Below are positions 48,145 through 58,260 of a stretch of 64,000 bases of DNA, one piece after another. The first letter of the stretch is position 1. Each line of letters starts with the position of its first letter. The stretch comes from BACL21 sp038141525 (GTDB taxonomy: Bacteria > Bacteroidota > Bacteroidia > Flavobacteriales > Flavobacteriaceae), in NCBI GenBank assembly GCA_038141525.1, contig JAYQIF010000008.1:248001-312000 (forward strand), read 5' to 3'. The notes beneath the pieces were generated by a model that was given only the letters and a program-made list of their open reading frames with translations, was not told where the DNA came from and searched no databases. A program made the position numbers and the translations under genes.

Positions 48145-50144
48145 ATGTCTTTTAAACTCAGTAGTGATTTTAGCCCAACTGGGGATCAACCTCAGGCCAT
48201 TGCTCAATTGAGCGAAGGGCTCAATCAAGGGGTAACCCAACAGACACTGCTAGGGGTGACGGGCAGTGGTAAGACTTTTACCATGGCCAATGTGGTCGAG
48301 AAAGTTCAAAAACCCACGCTGGTCTTGGCCCACAATAAAACCCTAGCCGCTCAGCTCTACAGTGAGTTTAAAATGTTCTTTCCAGAAAATGCCGTTGAGT
48401 ATTTTGTTTCCTATTACGATTATTATCAACCTGAGGCCTATATCCCGAGCAGTGGTACCTACATAGAAAAAGACTTATCCATCAATGACGAAATCGAAAA
48501 ATTACGCCTGAGTGCCACCTCCTGCCCTGCTCTCAGGGCGACGTGATGTTTTGGTGGTGGCTTCGGTATCCTGTCTTTATGGAATCGGCAATCCGGTAGA
48601 GTTTAAAAAAAATGTAATCGAGCTAAAACAAGGTCAAATAATTTCTCGCACAAAATTATTGCATCAATTGGTTCAAGGGCTCTATTCCCGAACTGAGACT
48701 GAATTCTTACGCGGCAGGTTTCGCATCAAGGGCGATACTGTAGATATCTTTCCTGGTTATGCCGATGAGGCCTTTCGCATTCATTTTTTCGGTGATGAAG
48801 TAGAGGAAATCGAATGCTTTGACCCACAAAGTATGGCAGTGCTGCGCACCTTCGACCGGGTAACAATTTATCCGGCAAATATGTTCGTTACCTCTCAGGA
48901 TGTCCTTCAAAACGCCATCAAATCCATTCAAGACGATTTAGTGGCCCAAATCGATTACTTCAAAGAAACGGGACGACATCTGGAGGCTAAACGCCTAGAG
49001 GAACGGACAAACTTCGATCTCGAAATGATTCGCTAACTGGGGTATTGTAGTGGTATTGAAAATTATTCACGCTATTTGGATCAGCGTGCACCAGGAACAC
49101 GGCCGTTCTGTCTTTTGGACTATTTTCCAGAGGATTATTTGATGGTGGTAGATGAAAGCCATGTGAGTATCCCACAAGTGAGCGCCATGTACGGTGGAGA
49201 CAGAAGTCGCAAGGAAAATTTGGTCAATTATGGTTTCCGTTTACCGGCAGCCATGGACAACAGACCGCTGAAATTCGAGGAGTTTGAAGCGCTACAAAAT
49301 CAGGTCATCTATGTTAGTGCAACCCCAGCTGATTATGAACTTCAGCGCTCAGACGGTGTTTATGTCGAACAAATTATAAGGCCCACCGGACTCTTGGATC
49401 CACCAATTGAAATTCGCCCCAGCGCACATCAAATTGATGATTTACTCGAAGAAATACAGCTCCGCGTCGATAAGGATCAGCGGGTATTAGTCACTACGCT
49501 CACAAAACGGATGGCCGAGGAACTGACAAAATACCTGACGCGTATCCAGATTCGTTGTCGTTATATTCACAGCGACGTGGACACCTTTAGAACGAGTGGA
49601 GATCATGCAAGACCTCCGCCTTGGGTCTTTTTGATGTTTTGGTTGGCGTCAATCTATTGCGTGAAGGTTTGGACTTACCAGAAGTTTCTTTGGTTGCTAT
49701 TTTAGACGCCGATAAAGAGGGGTTTTTGCGAAGTACCCGGTCGCTTACCCAAACCATAGGACGTGCTGCGCGGCATGTGGAAGGTCTTGCCATTCTGTAT
49801 GCCGACAAAATCACAAAAAGCATGCAAGCCACCATTGACGCGACACAGTACAGACGCAAAAAGCAAATGGCCCATAACAAAACGCACGGCATTACACCAC
49901 AGCCCATCAAAAAGAGTTTGGAAAACGCGCTCACCAAGCGAAAAACTAACGAGCCTAGCGCGCCTAGTCCGGAATCGCTGCTGAACAAGAAATGGCCTAC
50001 CTGAGTAAACCTGAGCTCGAAAAGAAAATCAGAGAAACCCGAAAGCTGATGGAAGAGGCGGCAAAAGGACTAGATTTCATGGCAGCCGCCAAACATCGTG
50101 ATACACTCAAAGCGCTGCAAAAAACCTCGCTGAATCATGAGTAA
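48145..50144 (+). CDS. uvrB: UvrABC system protein B, four frameshifts and one in-frame stop
   Basis: UvrB is the damage-verifying helicase of nucleotide excision repair. Features: Walker A GVTGSGKT (38-45), the beta-hairpin YYDYYQPEAYIP (90-101), VVDESHVSIPQ, SATPADYELQRS, RYIHSDVDTLERVEIM, VGVNLLREGLDLPEVSLVAILDADKEGFLRS, QTIGRAARHVEG and the C-terminal UVR coiled coil (LEKKIRETRKLMEEAAKGLDFMAAAKHRD). Breaks: extra base at about 48518-48522; TAA at 49034-49036 replacing the conserved Glu of EMIRELGYCSGIENYS; extra T at 49586-49588; extra C at 49619-49620; missing base at about 49960-49982. The end overlaps rluF by 8 bases. Without these it is a normal UvrB of about 665 residues. Confidence 0.93.
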
Positions 50145-50902
50145 TTATCCCAAAGAATCCAAACGACTCAATAAAGCCATTAGCGACAGTGGGTATTGCT
50201 CCAGACGCAAGGCGGATGAGTTGATCGAACGTGGCGTGGTCACCTTAAATGACCAACCGGTTCAGCTAGGGGACCGGGTTATGCCAGGAGATGTCATAAA
50301 AATTCACGGAAAAGTTATAGGCGCGCCCAAAAACGATGTCTACCTGATGCTCAATAAACCTGTCGGGATCACGTGTACCACAGACCAGAGAGTCAAAGGG
50401 CAATGTGGTTGATTTTATCAATTTTCCCGAGCGTATATTTCATGTAGGTCGATTGGACAAACCTAGTGAGGGCTTACTGCTCATGACGAACGATGGAGAC
50501 ATTGTCAACAAAATTTTACGCGCAGGCAATCGCCATGAAAAGGAGTACATCGTCCGTGTAGATCGGCCGATTAATCCAGATTTTGTACAGCGCATGAGTC
50601 GAGGAATTCCAATTTTAGAAACGGTCACTAAACCCTGTACTGTTGAACGACTCAGCCGTTTTGTTTTTCGCATTGTTTTAGTTCAAGGGCTAAACCGTCA
50701 AATTCGGCGCATGTGTGAGTACCTCAATTACGAAGTAATTTCGCTCAAACGCGTGCGCATAATGAACTTAACTATGGGTGATTTACCCAATGGTCAATGG
50801 AGGCATCTGACTCCAGAAGAGATCGAGGGATTACAGGAGAGTTTGATCGACTCGGACAACACTCCTTTTTCGGCGTCCGATCTTGAGCAGGATTTTAATT
50901 GA
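50137..50902 (+). CDS. rluF: 23S rRNA pseudouridine synthase RluF, one frameshift
   Basis: RluF isomerises a uridine in helix 74 of 23S rRNA. An N-terminal S4 domain (RLNKAISDSGYCSRRKADELIERGVVTLNDQ) precedes the RsuA-type catalytic domain with the aspartate in FHVGRLDKPSEGLLLMTNDGDIVNKILRAGNRHEKEYIV. This last string is the RluF form. An extra G at 50398-50400 breaks VKGNVVDFINFPERI; removing one G gives one frame. The ATG overlaps the restored uvrB end. Confidence 0.9.
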
Positions 50903-50905
50903 TAT

Positions 50906-50945
50906 AAAAAAAACCGCATTCTGCCTGAGCGTCGTGCGGTTTTTT
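50906..50945. terminator. Rho-independent terminator after rluF
   Basis: An A8 run and CCGCA (50914-50918) pair with TGCGG (50935-50939) and a T6 run across a 16-base loop. It lies 4 bases after the rluF stop. The A and T tracts could also let it act on the minus strand, toward which sucC is transcribed. Confidence 0.82.
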
Positions 50946-51078
50946 CAACTAACTAACCAATTTAACTAACAACAATGAAACATCACTTCTATTGTTGTCT
51001 TGGTTATTGAAAATATCGTGCCACAATTATGGCTCTTTTGCCAATTAATTGTTAATTCAGGTTAAAAATTTCCCAACA
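50946..51078. other. Intergenic stretch with CTAAC repeats and a 12-codon mini-ORF
   Basis: After the terminator come ACTAACTAACC and TTAACTAAC, then AACAACAATG, a context favourable for Bacteroidetes translation. It opens a mini-ORF (50975-51010) for MKHHFYCCLGY. No homologue is known to me, no promoter is seen and it may be chance. Confidence 0.25.
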
Positions 51079-52269
51079 TCAAGACAGTACAGCTTGCACC
51101 TTGTCGGCAGCCTCCTGAAACTCGATGGCTGAATGGACATCTAGCCCACTTTCGTCAATTAACTTTTTGGCAATGTCAGCATTAGTTCCTTGCAGTCTAA
51201 CAATAATCGGAACCTCGATAGTGCCCATATTTTTATAAGCATCAACAATCCCTTGTGCCACGCGATCACAACGGACAATACCGCCAAATATATTCACCAG
51301 AATCGCTTTTACGTTCGGATCTTTTAGTATTAGATTAAACGCGGTTTCAACACGCTCGGCATCTGCTGTTCCTCCAACATCCAAAAAGTTGGCTGGCTCC
51401 CCGCCCGCTTGTTTGATCAAATCCATGGTGGCCATGGCCAATCCTGCACCGTTGACCATACATCCTACGTTACCGTCAAGATCGACATAATTTAAACCAA
51501 CAGCCTTTGCCTCTACCTCAACTGGATTTTCTTCACGAATGTCTCTCAGCGCCTCATAATCTTTATGACGAAACAACGCATTGTCGTCCAAAGTTACTTT
51601 TGCATCCACAGCAATAACACGCTCGTCACTGGTCTTGAGTACTGGATTAATCTCAAACAATGAGGCATCACTGCCGACGTAGGCTTGATAAAGTGCACTG
51701 ACAAACTTAGTCATCTGCTTAAACGCTTGACCGCTGAGCCCCAAATTAAAAGCCACTTTTCGGGCCTGAAACCCCTGAAGTCCCAATGCCGGATCTATTT
51801 CTTCTGTAAAAATTAACTCAGGAGTTTGCTCGGCTACAGTTTCGATGTCCATGCCTCCCTCAGTTGAATACATGATCATATTGCGTCCAGTGGCTCGGTT
51901 AAGCAAAACACTGATGTAAAACTCTTGTGGTTCACTGTCACCGGGATAATAAACATCTTCTGCCACCAATACTTGATGGACCGTTTTCCCCTCGGCGGAA
52001 GTTTGTGGGGTAACCAACTGCATGCCGATGATCTCATCAGAAATACGAGCGACATCATCAAGTGACTTGGCGAGTTTAACTCCCCCACCTTTTCCACGGC
52101 CTCCAGCATGGACTTGAGCTTTAATCACATGCCATGACGTTCCGGTTTCTTCAGTCAGTTTTTGGCTGCAGCTAACAGCCTCATCTGCAGATTGAGCCAC
52201 AATTCCACGTTGAATTTCAACGCCAAAACTGTTTAAAATTTCCTTTCCTTGATATTCGTGTAAGTTCAT
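51079..52269 (-). CDS. sucC: Succinyl-CoA synthetase (ADP-forming) beta subunit
   Basis: SucC forms, with SucD, the TCA-cycle enzyme that couples succinyl-CoA cleavage to ATP or GTP synthesis. The sequence starts MNLHEYQGKEILNSFGVE, has the ATP-grasp region (VIKAQVHAGGRGKGGGVKLA), VDAKVTLDDNALFRH, VDLDGNVGCMVNGAGLAMATMD and the succinyl-CoA site NIFGGIVRCDRVAQG. ATG 52269 is preferred to 52338, whose extra residues look like a signal peptide that a cytosolic enzyme should not have. sucD is not adjacent, as is common in Bacteroidetes. A TATTTTTG -7-like element lies upstream. Confidence 0.95.
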   Translation of the reverse strand: MNLHEYQGKEILNSFGVEIQRGIVAQSADEAVSCSQKLTEETGTSWHVIKAQVHAGGRGKGGGVKLAKSLDDVARISDEIIGMQLVTPQTSAEGKTVHQVLVAEDVYYPGDSEPQEFYISVLLNRATGRNMIMYSTEGGMDIETVAEQTPELIFTEEIDPALGLQGFQARKVAFNLGLSGQAFKQMTKFVSALYQAYVGSDASLFEINPVLKTSDERVIAVDAKVTLDDNALFRHKDYEALRDIREENPVEVEAKAVGLNYVDLDGNVGCMVNGAGLAMATMDLIKQAGGEPANFLDVGGTADAERVETAFNLILKDPNVKAILVNIFGGIVRCDRVAQGIVDAYKNMGTIEVPIIVRLQGTNADIAKKLIDESGLDVHSAIEFQEAADKVQAVLS

Positions 52270-52460
52270 ACTTTCGTCTTTTGTAACGCAGCACAAAAAT
52301 AATAAATGAAATATTGAAAGCAGCCCAATCCCGCACATTTTACGCCCTAAAAATTAAAAAATTTAGTACCTTTTTTCATTAAATTGTACGCTCTTTTATT
52401 GTTGCTAGTACTGCGTTTAACGACACAGAACATCAAAAAGTTTGAATCCAAACCCATCAA

Positions 52461-53297
52461 ATGAATAAAATCCAAGGAACCTCAAGGCAACAACACAGAA
52501 GCCTGCGTATACTTACAATATTTTTGATCGTGGGCCTCATTCCTTGCACTGAGTCATTCTTAGCACAGACTTCGGCAGCATATGTCACCTCCACCGCAGC
52601 AGGATTTTCAGGCCAAGAATTGAAACTTCCCTTTAGATTAATTAAACCAGAGATTCAACCAAATTCAACACAAGTCACAAAAAATAATGACAAACAACTG
52701 CTTGTCTTTCTTCACGGTTCGGGAGAACGAGGGTCAGATAATGAAGCTCAATTAAAACATGGCCGCATTTTTTTCGAGCGTCTCGCCCAAGAAAACAACA
52801 CCTTAGTTTTGGTCCCACAATGTCCCGAAAAATTGAGTTGGCATAATGGCTACAGTAAAACTTCCAAAAGAGGTAGAACTTATTGTTATCCAAAAAAAAT
52901 CAAACCGAATCGAGTCCTAGATTTGTTAGAACGATTAGTGGATAGTGTGGCACAAGCAGAAAATATTGCTCCCTCAAACCTACTGATCGGAGGGCTTTCC
53001 ATGGGAGGAATGGGTACTTTAGAACTGCTCAGGAGGCGATCGCAATATTACAAACGTGCTTTTGTCATCTGCGGAGGTGCACACCGCAAAGTAGCCCGGC
53101 AAATTGGGGATACCCCTATATGGTTTTTTCATGGCCAGGAAGATGAAATTGTCCTGCCTAAATACGCACAACGATTATTTCGAAAACTAAAACGAAAAGG
53201 TCGAGAAACCATATTCACACTTTATCCTGGGGTCAACCATAATAGCTGGGACCTAGCCTTCAAAGAACAAGAACTGATACCATGGTTGATGCAATAA
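52461..53297 (+). CDS. Secreted alpha/beta-hydrolase esterase
   Basis: A hydrophobic signal segment (ILTIFLIVGLIPCTESFLAQ) is followed by an alpha/beta hydrolase: LLVFLHGSGERGSDNE (oxyanion region), the nucleophile elbow GGLSMGGMGTLEL (GxSxGG), DTPIWFFHGQEDEIV (acid) and YPGVNHNSWD (histidine). The triad appears complete. This is the poly(3-hydroxybutyrate) depolymerase/dienelactone-like esterase group; the natural ester is unknown. It overlaps the next gene by 16 bases and is divergent from sucC (190-base gap). Confidence 0.85.
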   Translation: MNKIQGTSRQQHRSLRILTIFLIVGLIPCTESFLAQTSAAYVTSTAAGFSGQELKLPFRLIKPEIQPNSTQVTKNNDKQLLVFLHGSGERGSDNEAQLKHGRIFFERLAQENNTLVLVPQCPEKLSWHNGYSKTSKRGRTYCYPKKIKPNRVLDLLERLVDSVAQAENIAPSNLLIGGLSMGGMGTLELLRRRSQYYKRAFVICGGAHRKVARQIGDTPIWFFHGQEDEIVLPKYAQRLFRKLKRKGRETIFTLYPGVNHNSWDLAFKEQELIPWLMQ

Positions 53298-54499
53298 GAA
53301 CTTTTTATAAAAAAACAAGCCATCCAAGAACATCACAATTGGCTCTGTTGACTCTAATAACGCTGTTTTTTTGTGGGGGTTGTGGCGGGCCGGGCACAAA
53401 GGAATCTGGTGATGTCTTAAAGCAGGCTTTGGCGGGGCAGGACCCTGCCATAAAGAAAGTCATGCAGCAACCAGAGCATTTCGAATTACAAATACAATTG
53501 ATTTTACCAAAGGACATTACCCTGCTCAACACGGGCCAAAACCAAAATATGACCCCTGCAGTCCATGAGGTGGACTACAGTCAAGGGCAGTATTTTTATC
53601 CGGCGAGTACCGTGAAATTACCAGTTGCAGTATTGGCCGCGGAGTGGGCAGAATTACACCCCGAAATCAATATCATCACACCCTATCGCATAGAAAATGA
53701 CAGCACATCCCACTACATCGCTCAAGACATAGTCAAAATTTTTTCTGTGAGTGACAATCAAGCCTTAAATAGACTCTATGATCTTCTAGGACGTGATTAT
53801 ATAAATCGACGTATGGCAGAGTTGGCAGTTGGCCCATTTCGTCTAGCACACCGACTTTCGGTCGAAAATGCCGCCGCAGCGCAACATCCTGTTTTTTTAT
53901 TTGAAACGGATCAGGGCCTACAAAGATTACAAGCAGAACCAGATCAACCCATAGACTCCATAGACATATTGGGCACTTTAAAAGGTGTGGGCTATAAGCA
54001 AGACGAGCAAATGGTCAGGCGTCCAATGGACTTTAGCCGCAAAAATTACTTCCCGTTGCAGACCATGATGAAGTTCATGCAAGTTCTTTTTCCAACAGAA
54101 TGTGCTGGTTGTCCCTCTAAACTAAAATGGCTCAAAAATACCGAAGACTTCGTGAAATCAATGATGAGCACAGTACCCCGAAAACAAGGATACGATGAAT
54201 CTGAATATCCCGATGGTTATGTAAAGTTCTTTTTTCTTGGGGACACCAAACAGCGAATTGATCCTTCATTAAAAATCCATAATAAGGTAGGCTACGCGTA
54301 CGGAACGCTTACCGATATCGCTTATGTGGTCGACACAAAACACAAATTGAATTATCTCTTAGGCGCTACACTTTTGGTGAATGAAAATGGCATATTCAAC
54401 GACAATACCTACGAATATGAAACCGTGGGTCTCCCCTTTTTGGCGCAGGTTTCCCGAGGTCTTCACCAATTACTCATCGAGGCCAAATCCGGCGGGTAG
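53282..54499 (+). CDS. Class A beta-lactamase-like serine hydrolase lipoprotein
   Basis: A lipoprotein signal (LLTLITLFFCGGCGG) is followed by a serine beta-lactamase/transpeptidase-like domain with SxxK in YPASTVKLPVAV, SDN in FSVSDNQALNRLYDLLG and a KTG-like box in HNKVGYAYG. The three active-site motifs are present, but the domain has long insertions (about residues 195-300) and the family is not a typical resistance enzyme. It could act as a peptidoglycan hydrolase, esterase or beta-lactamase in the periplasm. It overlaps the upstream esterase by 16 bases and the downstream convergent gene by 30 bases. Confidence 0.83.
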   Translation: MVDAIRTFYKKTSHPRTSQLALLTLITLFFCGGCGGPGTKESGDVLKQALAGQDPAIKKVMQQPEHFELQIQLILPKDITLLNTGQNQNMTPAVHEVDYSQGQYFYPASTVKLPVAVLAAEWAELHPEINIITPYRIENDSTSHYIAQDIVKIFSVSDNQALNRLYDLLGRDYINRRMAELAVGPFRLAHRLSVENAAAAQHPVFLFETDQGLQRLQAEPDQPIDSIDILGTLKGVGYKQDEQMVRRPMDFSRKNYFPLQTMMKFMQVLFPTECAGCPSKLKWLKNTEDFVKSMMSTVPRKQGYDESEYPDGYVKFFFLGDTKQRIDPSLKIHNKVGYAYGTLTDIAYVVDTKHKLNYLLGATLLVNENGIFNDNTYEYETVGLPFLAQVSRGLHQLLIEAKSGG

Positions 54500-55426
54500 A
54501 TTGGCGAGCCCTTCATTATATTGAGCGATAACCTCTTCAATAATCTCAGCAGCCGGCTTGATGTCATCGATCATACTGGCGATTTGACCTATTTCAAGCT
54601 CCCCTTCGTCTACGTCGCCTTCGAACATCCCGCGCTTCGCGCGGGCCCGCCCTAAATGGGCGCGCAACTCGTCCACAGATGCCCCGGATTGATATAAGCT
54701 TTGCAAGTCTTGATAAAACTTATTTTTTAGAAGACGCACCGGGGTAAGTTCTTTCAGCGTGAGTTCGGTTGCCCCTTCTCCAGCTTGTACCACAAGATCT
54801 TTAAATAATTGATGTCCGCTACTTTCCTCTGAGGCAACAAAACGACTCCCCATCTGAACCCCATCTGCTCCGAGGATCATCGCGGCCAACATCCCCTGGC
54901 CTGTGGCGATTCCCCCTGCAGCAATGAGCGGCAAGTCAGTGGCCCGACGCACCGAAGGGATAAGCGTTAAGGTCGTCGATTCTTCTCGACCATTGTGTCC
55001 TCCCGCCTCGAAGCCCTCAGCTACGACAGCATCAACACCAGCTGCTTGAGCTTTTAGTGCAAATTTTGTGCTGCTCACCACATGAGCCACAATGATTCCA
55101 GCCGCTTTTAGGCGAGCCGTATGTGTAGCAGGGTTACCCGCAGAAGTAAATACAACAGGTACTTCGTGTTGTAAAATAAGCTCTATAATTTCTTCAATAT
55201 TGGGATATAGCAGAGGAACATTGACCCCAAATGGCTTGTCGGTGGCCGCCTTACATTTTTGGATATGCTCGTTTAAAACCTCGGGATACATGGATCCTGC
55301 ACCAATCAATCCAAGTCCCCCAGCATTACTCACCGCACTGGCCAATCGCCAACCACTATTCCAAATCATCCCTCCTTGAATTATGGGATATTTGATCGAG
55401 AATAATTCAGTGACGCGATTTTTCAT
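54470..55426 (-). CDS. Nitronate monooxygenase/FabK-like FMN oxidoreductase
   Basis: This TIM-barrel flavoprotein starts with FSIKYPIIQGGMIWNSGWRLASAVSNAGGLGLIGAG. It has KPFGVNVPL, IVAHVVSSTKFALKAQAAGVDAVVAEGFEAGGHNG with the catalytic histidine, LPLIAAGGIATGQGMLAAMILGADGVQMGSRFVAS. This is the 2-nitropropane dioxygenase/FabK group using FMN; the substrate, nitronate or enoyl-ACP, cannot be decided. No fatty-acid genes are nearby. It lies directly after the T9SS subtilase gene, with no gap between them, and its end overlaps the convergent serine hydrolase. Confidence 0.88.
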   Translation of the reverse strand: MKNRVTELFSIKYPIIQGGMIWNSGWRLASAVSNAGGLGLIGAGSMYPEVLNEHIQKCKAATDKPFGVNVPLLYPNIEEIIELILQHEVPVVFTSAGNPATHTARLKAAGIIVAHVVSSTKFALKAQAAGVDAVVAEGFEAGGHNGREESTTLTLIPSVRRATDLPLIAAGGIATGQGMLAAMILGADGVQMGSRFVASEESSGHQLFKDLVVQAGEGATELTLKELTPVRLLKNKFYQDLQSLYQSGASVDELRAHLGRARAKRGMFEGDVDEGELEIGQIASMIDDIKPAAEIIEEVIAQYNEGLANLPAGFGLDE

Positions 55427-57050
55427 TTAGGCCTTGATGAGTTTGAATGACTGTACTTGTCCGTTAGGCAATACGAGTTTAATCAAATAAGCCCCTTTAC
55501 TCCAGTGCAATACAGGAATTTCATTTTGCTGGGAAGTCAGCTCAATAGACTCAATAAATTGACCCAACATATTGTAAACCTTGACTTGCGCCTGCACTAG
55601 GTTTGACGGCAAATGAATACTCAATCGATCACTCACGGGATTCGGCGAGAGCGCTGCTTGGGTCTTGAGCAGGTGATCGTTTTGCGACAGTAACGACAAG
55701 GCATTGAAGGCGGTTTCAAAATTTGGTATTCCATAACCCATCTCATCTGTAGGATCATTAAATAGATGCGCAGACTCACGCACTACCTGCATTAATTCGG
55801 CATTAGTGGTCTCGGGAAAGGCCTGCCAAAGACAGGTCACAGCTCCCGCGATAATCGGAGAACTAAATGAGGTACCATTACTAAAATCCACTGTCCCAGA
55901 AGAGGAAATCACAGCAGCACTAAGGCCCTTAGCCATAACATCGGGTTTGATACGCCCATCCACAGTCGGTCCTCGTGAACTGAACGATACATAATTACCC
56001 AAATTAATCACTGCCCCCACGGCCAATAATCCAATGGCATCAGCTGGGGTAGCCACAGTACCAAAACTATTGCCTTGATTTCCTCCGGAGGTCACTAAAA
56101 CCATACCTTTTTCGTAGGCAAGATTGGCCCCACGAGCGGCAAAGGTGGTCACCCCATCGAGATCCTCATAACTGTGATCGTAATTGGCGTTATCATAAGC
56201 TTGATAACCCAAAGAGGTGTTGACCACATCCACCCCAAGACTGTCGGCGCGCTCCAAAGCTTCAACCCACCAGGCTTCTTCTCTTGGGTTTTCGGAAGGG
56301 CCGTATTCAGTGCGAAATAAATAAAAAGAGGCATCGGGGGCCGTTCCCGCAAATTGATTTTCGAGATAACCCCCGATATCACTTGTGGTATGAACGCCAT
56401 GAGATCCCGTCCCCGTAACATCTGTGGTTCGAGAAAAAAAGTCAAAAGTCCCTAAAAGTCGTCCATTATCCATAACGTGAGCAAAGCCCGGATTACTGGC
56501 AAAATTGGGAAACCCTGAATCCATTACCGCCACAATCATGCCCTCACCCGTAAAATCTTGTAAATGCAAATAATCTCCCGAGATCATCTCTATCTGATTG
56601 GCCGCCGCTCCGTAGTTGTATTCTAGTACGACTCTGTGGGTCAGCCAAGACTTTGAACTTGTCCGGCACAGGTTGTGGATTGGGAAAATTGAGGTCCTTA
56701 TCAGCGTACTCTATCCCGACCACATAAGGTAAATCCAATAAGGCTTCAAGGTCGTTGACTGTACCTTGCACATAAACGCAATTCATCCATTTTGACTTGG
56801 CCCAATAGGTGATTCCTGGACTGTTTTTTACTTCCTGAATATAGGCCTCAGTTACAGGGACATCGCGCTCATCAATAGCAACAGAGTGCATGGCTTTTCG
56901 ATCCAAAGCCTCCTGGGTAAGTATGGTAATTGGGTCGTTAATCGACACCTGGACGTTTTCTTTATCTAAAAAATAAATCCAAGCGTCTTGAACTTGGGCA
57001 TTTGCCGATAAACCCATCAGCAGCCCCATAAAAGTCAAAAAATATTTCAT
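55427..57050 (-). CDS. Secreted subtilase (S8) with T9SS C-terminal sorting domain, one frameshift
   Basis: A signal peptide (MKYFLTFMGLLMGLSANAQ) and an inhibitor-like propeptide precede the S8 catalytic domain: D in VAVMDSGFPNF, H in GSHGVHTTSDIGGY and S in NGTSFSSPIIAGA. The C-terminal 70 residues (LSPNPVSDRLSIHLPSNLVQAQVKVYNMLGQFIESIEL to QSFKLIKA) are a type A T9SS sorting domain, so the protein is exported to the cell surface. An extra base at about 56624-56630 breaks the frame; correction gives SRLEYNYGAAANQIEMISGDYL. It follows mnmA by 2 bases. Confidence 0.88.
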
Positions 57051-57052
57051 GC

Positions 57053-58259
57053 TTATTCTATTACACCGCTGCCCAAGAGCTCTTCGCCATGATACCATGC
57101 GACAAATTGCCCTGAACTGATTGCAGTTTGTTCTTTCTCAAAGATAACATAAAGACCCGAATCCTTCTGATACAGTCGAGCGGATTCTAATGGTTGGCGG
57201 TAGCGAATGCGTGCTTTAACCTCAAGTTCTTGACCCACGTTCAAGCTCAGATCGGGCCGAACCCAGTGCACCTCGCTTTGTGTGACACGAAGTCCCCTGC
57301 GATGCAGTCCTCGATGTGCTTTTCCTTGTCCCACATAAATTACGTTGCGGGACACATCAGTAGCCAAGACAAATAACGGTTCTTGTTTTCCTCCCACGGA
57401 CAATCCTTTGCGCTGACCTATGGTAAAAAAATGAGCGCCTTGATGCCTTCCCACAACATTACCATCAGAGGGCTCGTATTTTATAGGACTCCGCCAATAC
57501 TCGTGCCACAGTTCTTGAGAAGCCATGGCATCAGGCTTATTTTGATAGCCAGGCCAGTCCTGGGAGATTTCTACAATATCGCCCTCTTTGGCTTTTAACT
57601 GTTGTTGCAAAAAATCCGGTAAACGTACCTTGCCAATAAAACAGAGCCCTTGAGAATCTCTTTTTTCGGCTGTAATCAGTCCCTGCTTCTTTAGCAATAG
57701 CCCGAACCTCATCCTTTTTGAGATGACCGATGGGAAAAAGAGCCTTTGATAGTTGCGCCTGAGTTAACTGACACAAAAAATAAGATTGATCTTTCTTATT
57801 GTCGGCCCCTGCGAGCAGGTGATGAACCGGTGCACCACCAATTTCAGTAGTTTTCTTTTGACAATAATGCCCCGTAGCGACATAATCGGCACCTAAGCCC
57901 TGAGCAATTTCTAAAAAGACATCAAATTTAATTTCACGATTGCACAAAACATCCGGATTAGGCGTGCGCCCCATTTCATACTCCCGAAACATATAATCGA
58001 CGATACGCTCTTTATATGTCGCACTTAAATCAACTGTTTGAAACGGGATATCGAGTTTCTGAGCGACAAGCATGGCGTCGTTACTGTCTTCGAGCCAAGG
58101 ACACTCCTTAGAAATCGTAACACTATCGTCATGCCAGTTTTTCATGAATAAGCCCAACACCTCATAGCCTTGCTCCTTGAGTAAATAAGCCGTTACACTG
58201 GAGTCCACGCCTCCACTGAGCCCGACCACAACACGTTTATTTAGGCCTTTTGCGCTCAT
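57053..58259 (-). CDS. mnmA: tRNA-specific 2-thiouridylase MnmA, one frameshift
   Basis: MnmA thiolates U34 of Lys, Glu and Gln tRNAs. The ATP-pyrophosphatase loop VVVGLSGGVDSSVTAYLL is at residues 11-28, with NPDVLCNREIKF (first catalytic cysteine), and after the break DSQGLCFIGKVRLPDFLQQ (second cysteine) and the beta-barrel C-terminus. An extra G in the CCC run at 57681-57683 breaks KEAGLITAEKRDSQG; removing it gives about 400 residues, usual for MnmA. The start overlaps nothing but lies 2 bases from the MORN-repeat gene stop. Confidence 0.94.
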
Positions 58260-58260
58260 G

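Noticed and set aside
53282..54499. Antibiotic-resistance beta-lactamase
   Set aside because: Motif set is class A-like, but the size, insertions and lipoprotein nature differ from known resistance enzymes and no mobile context is present.
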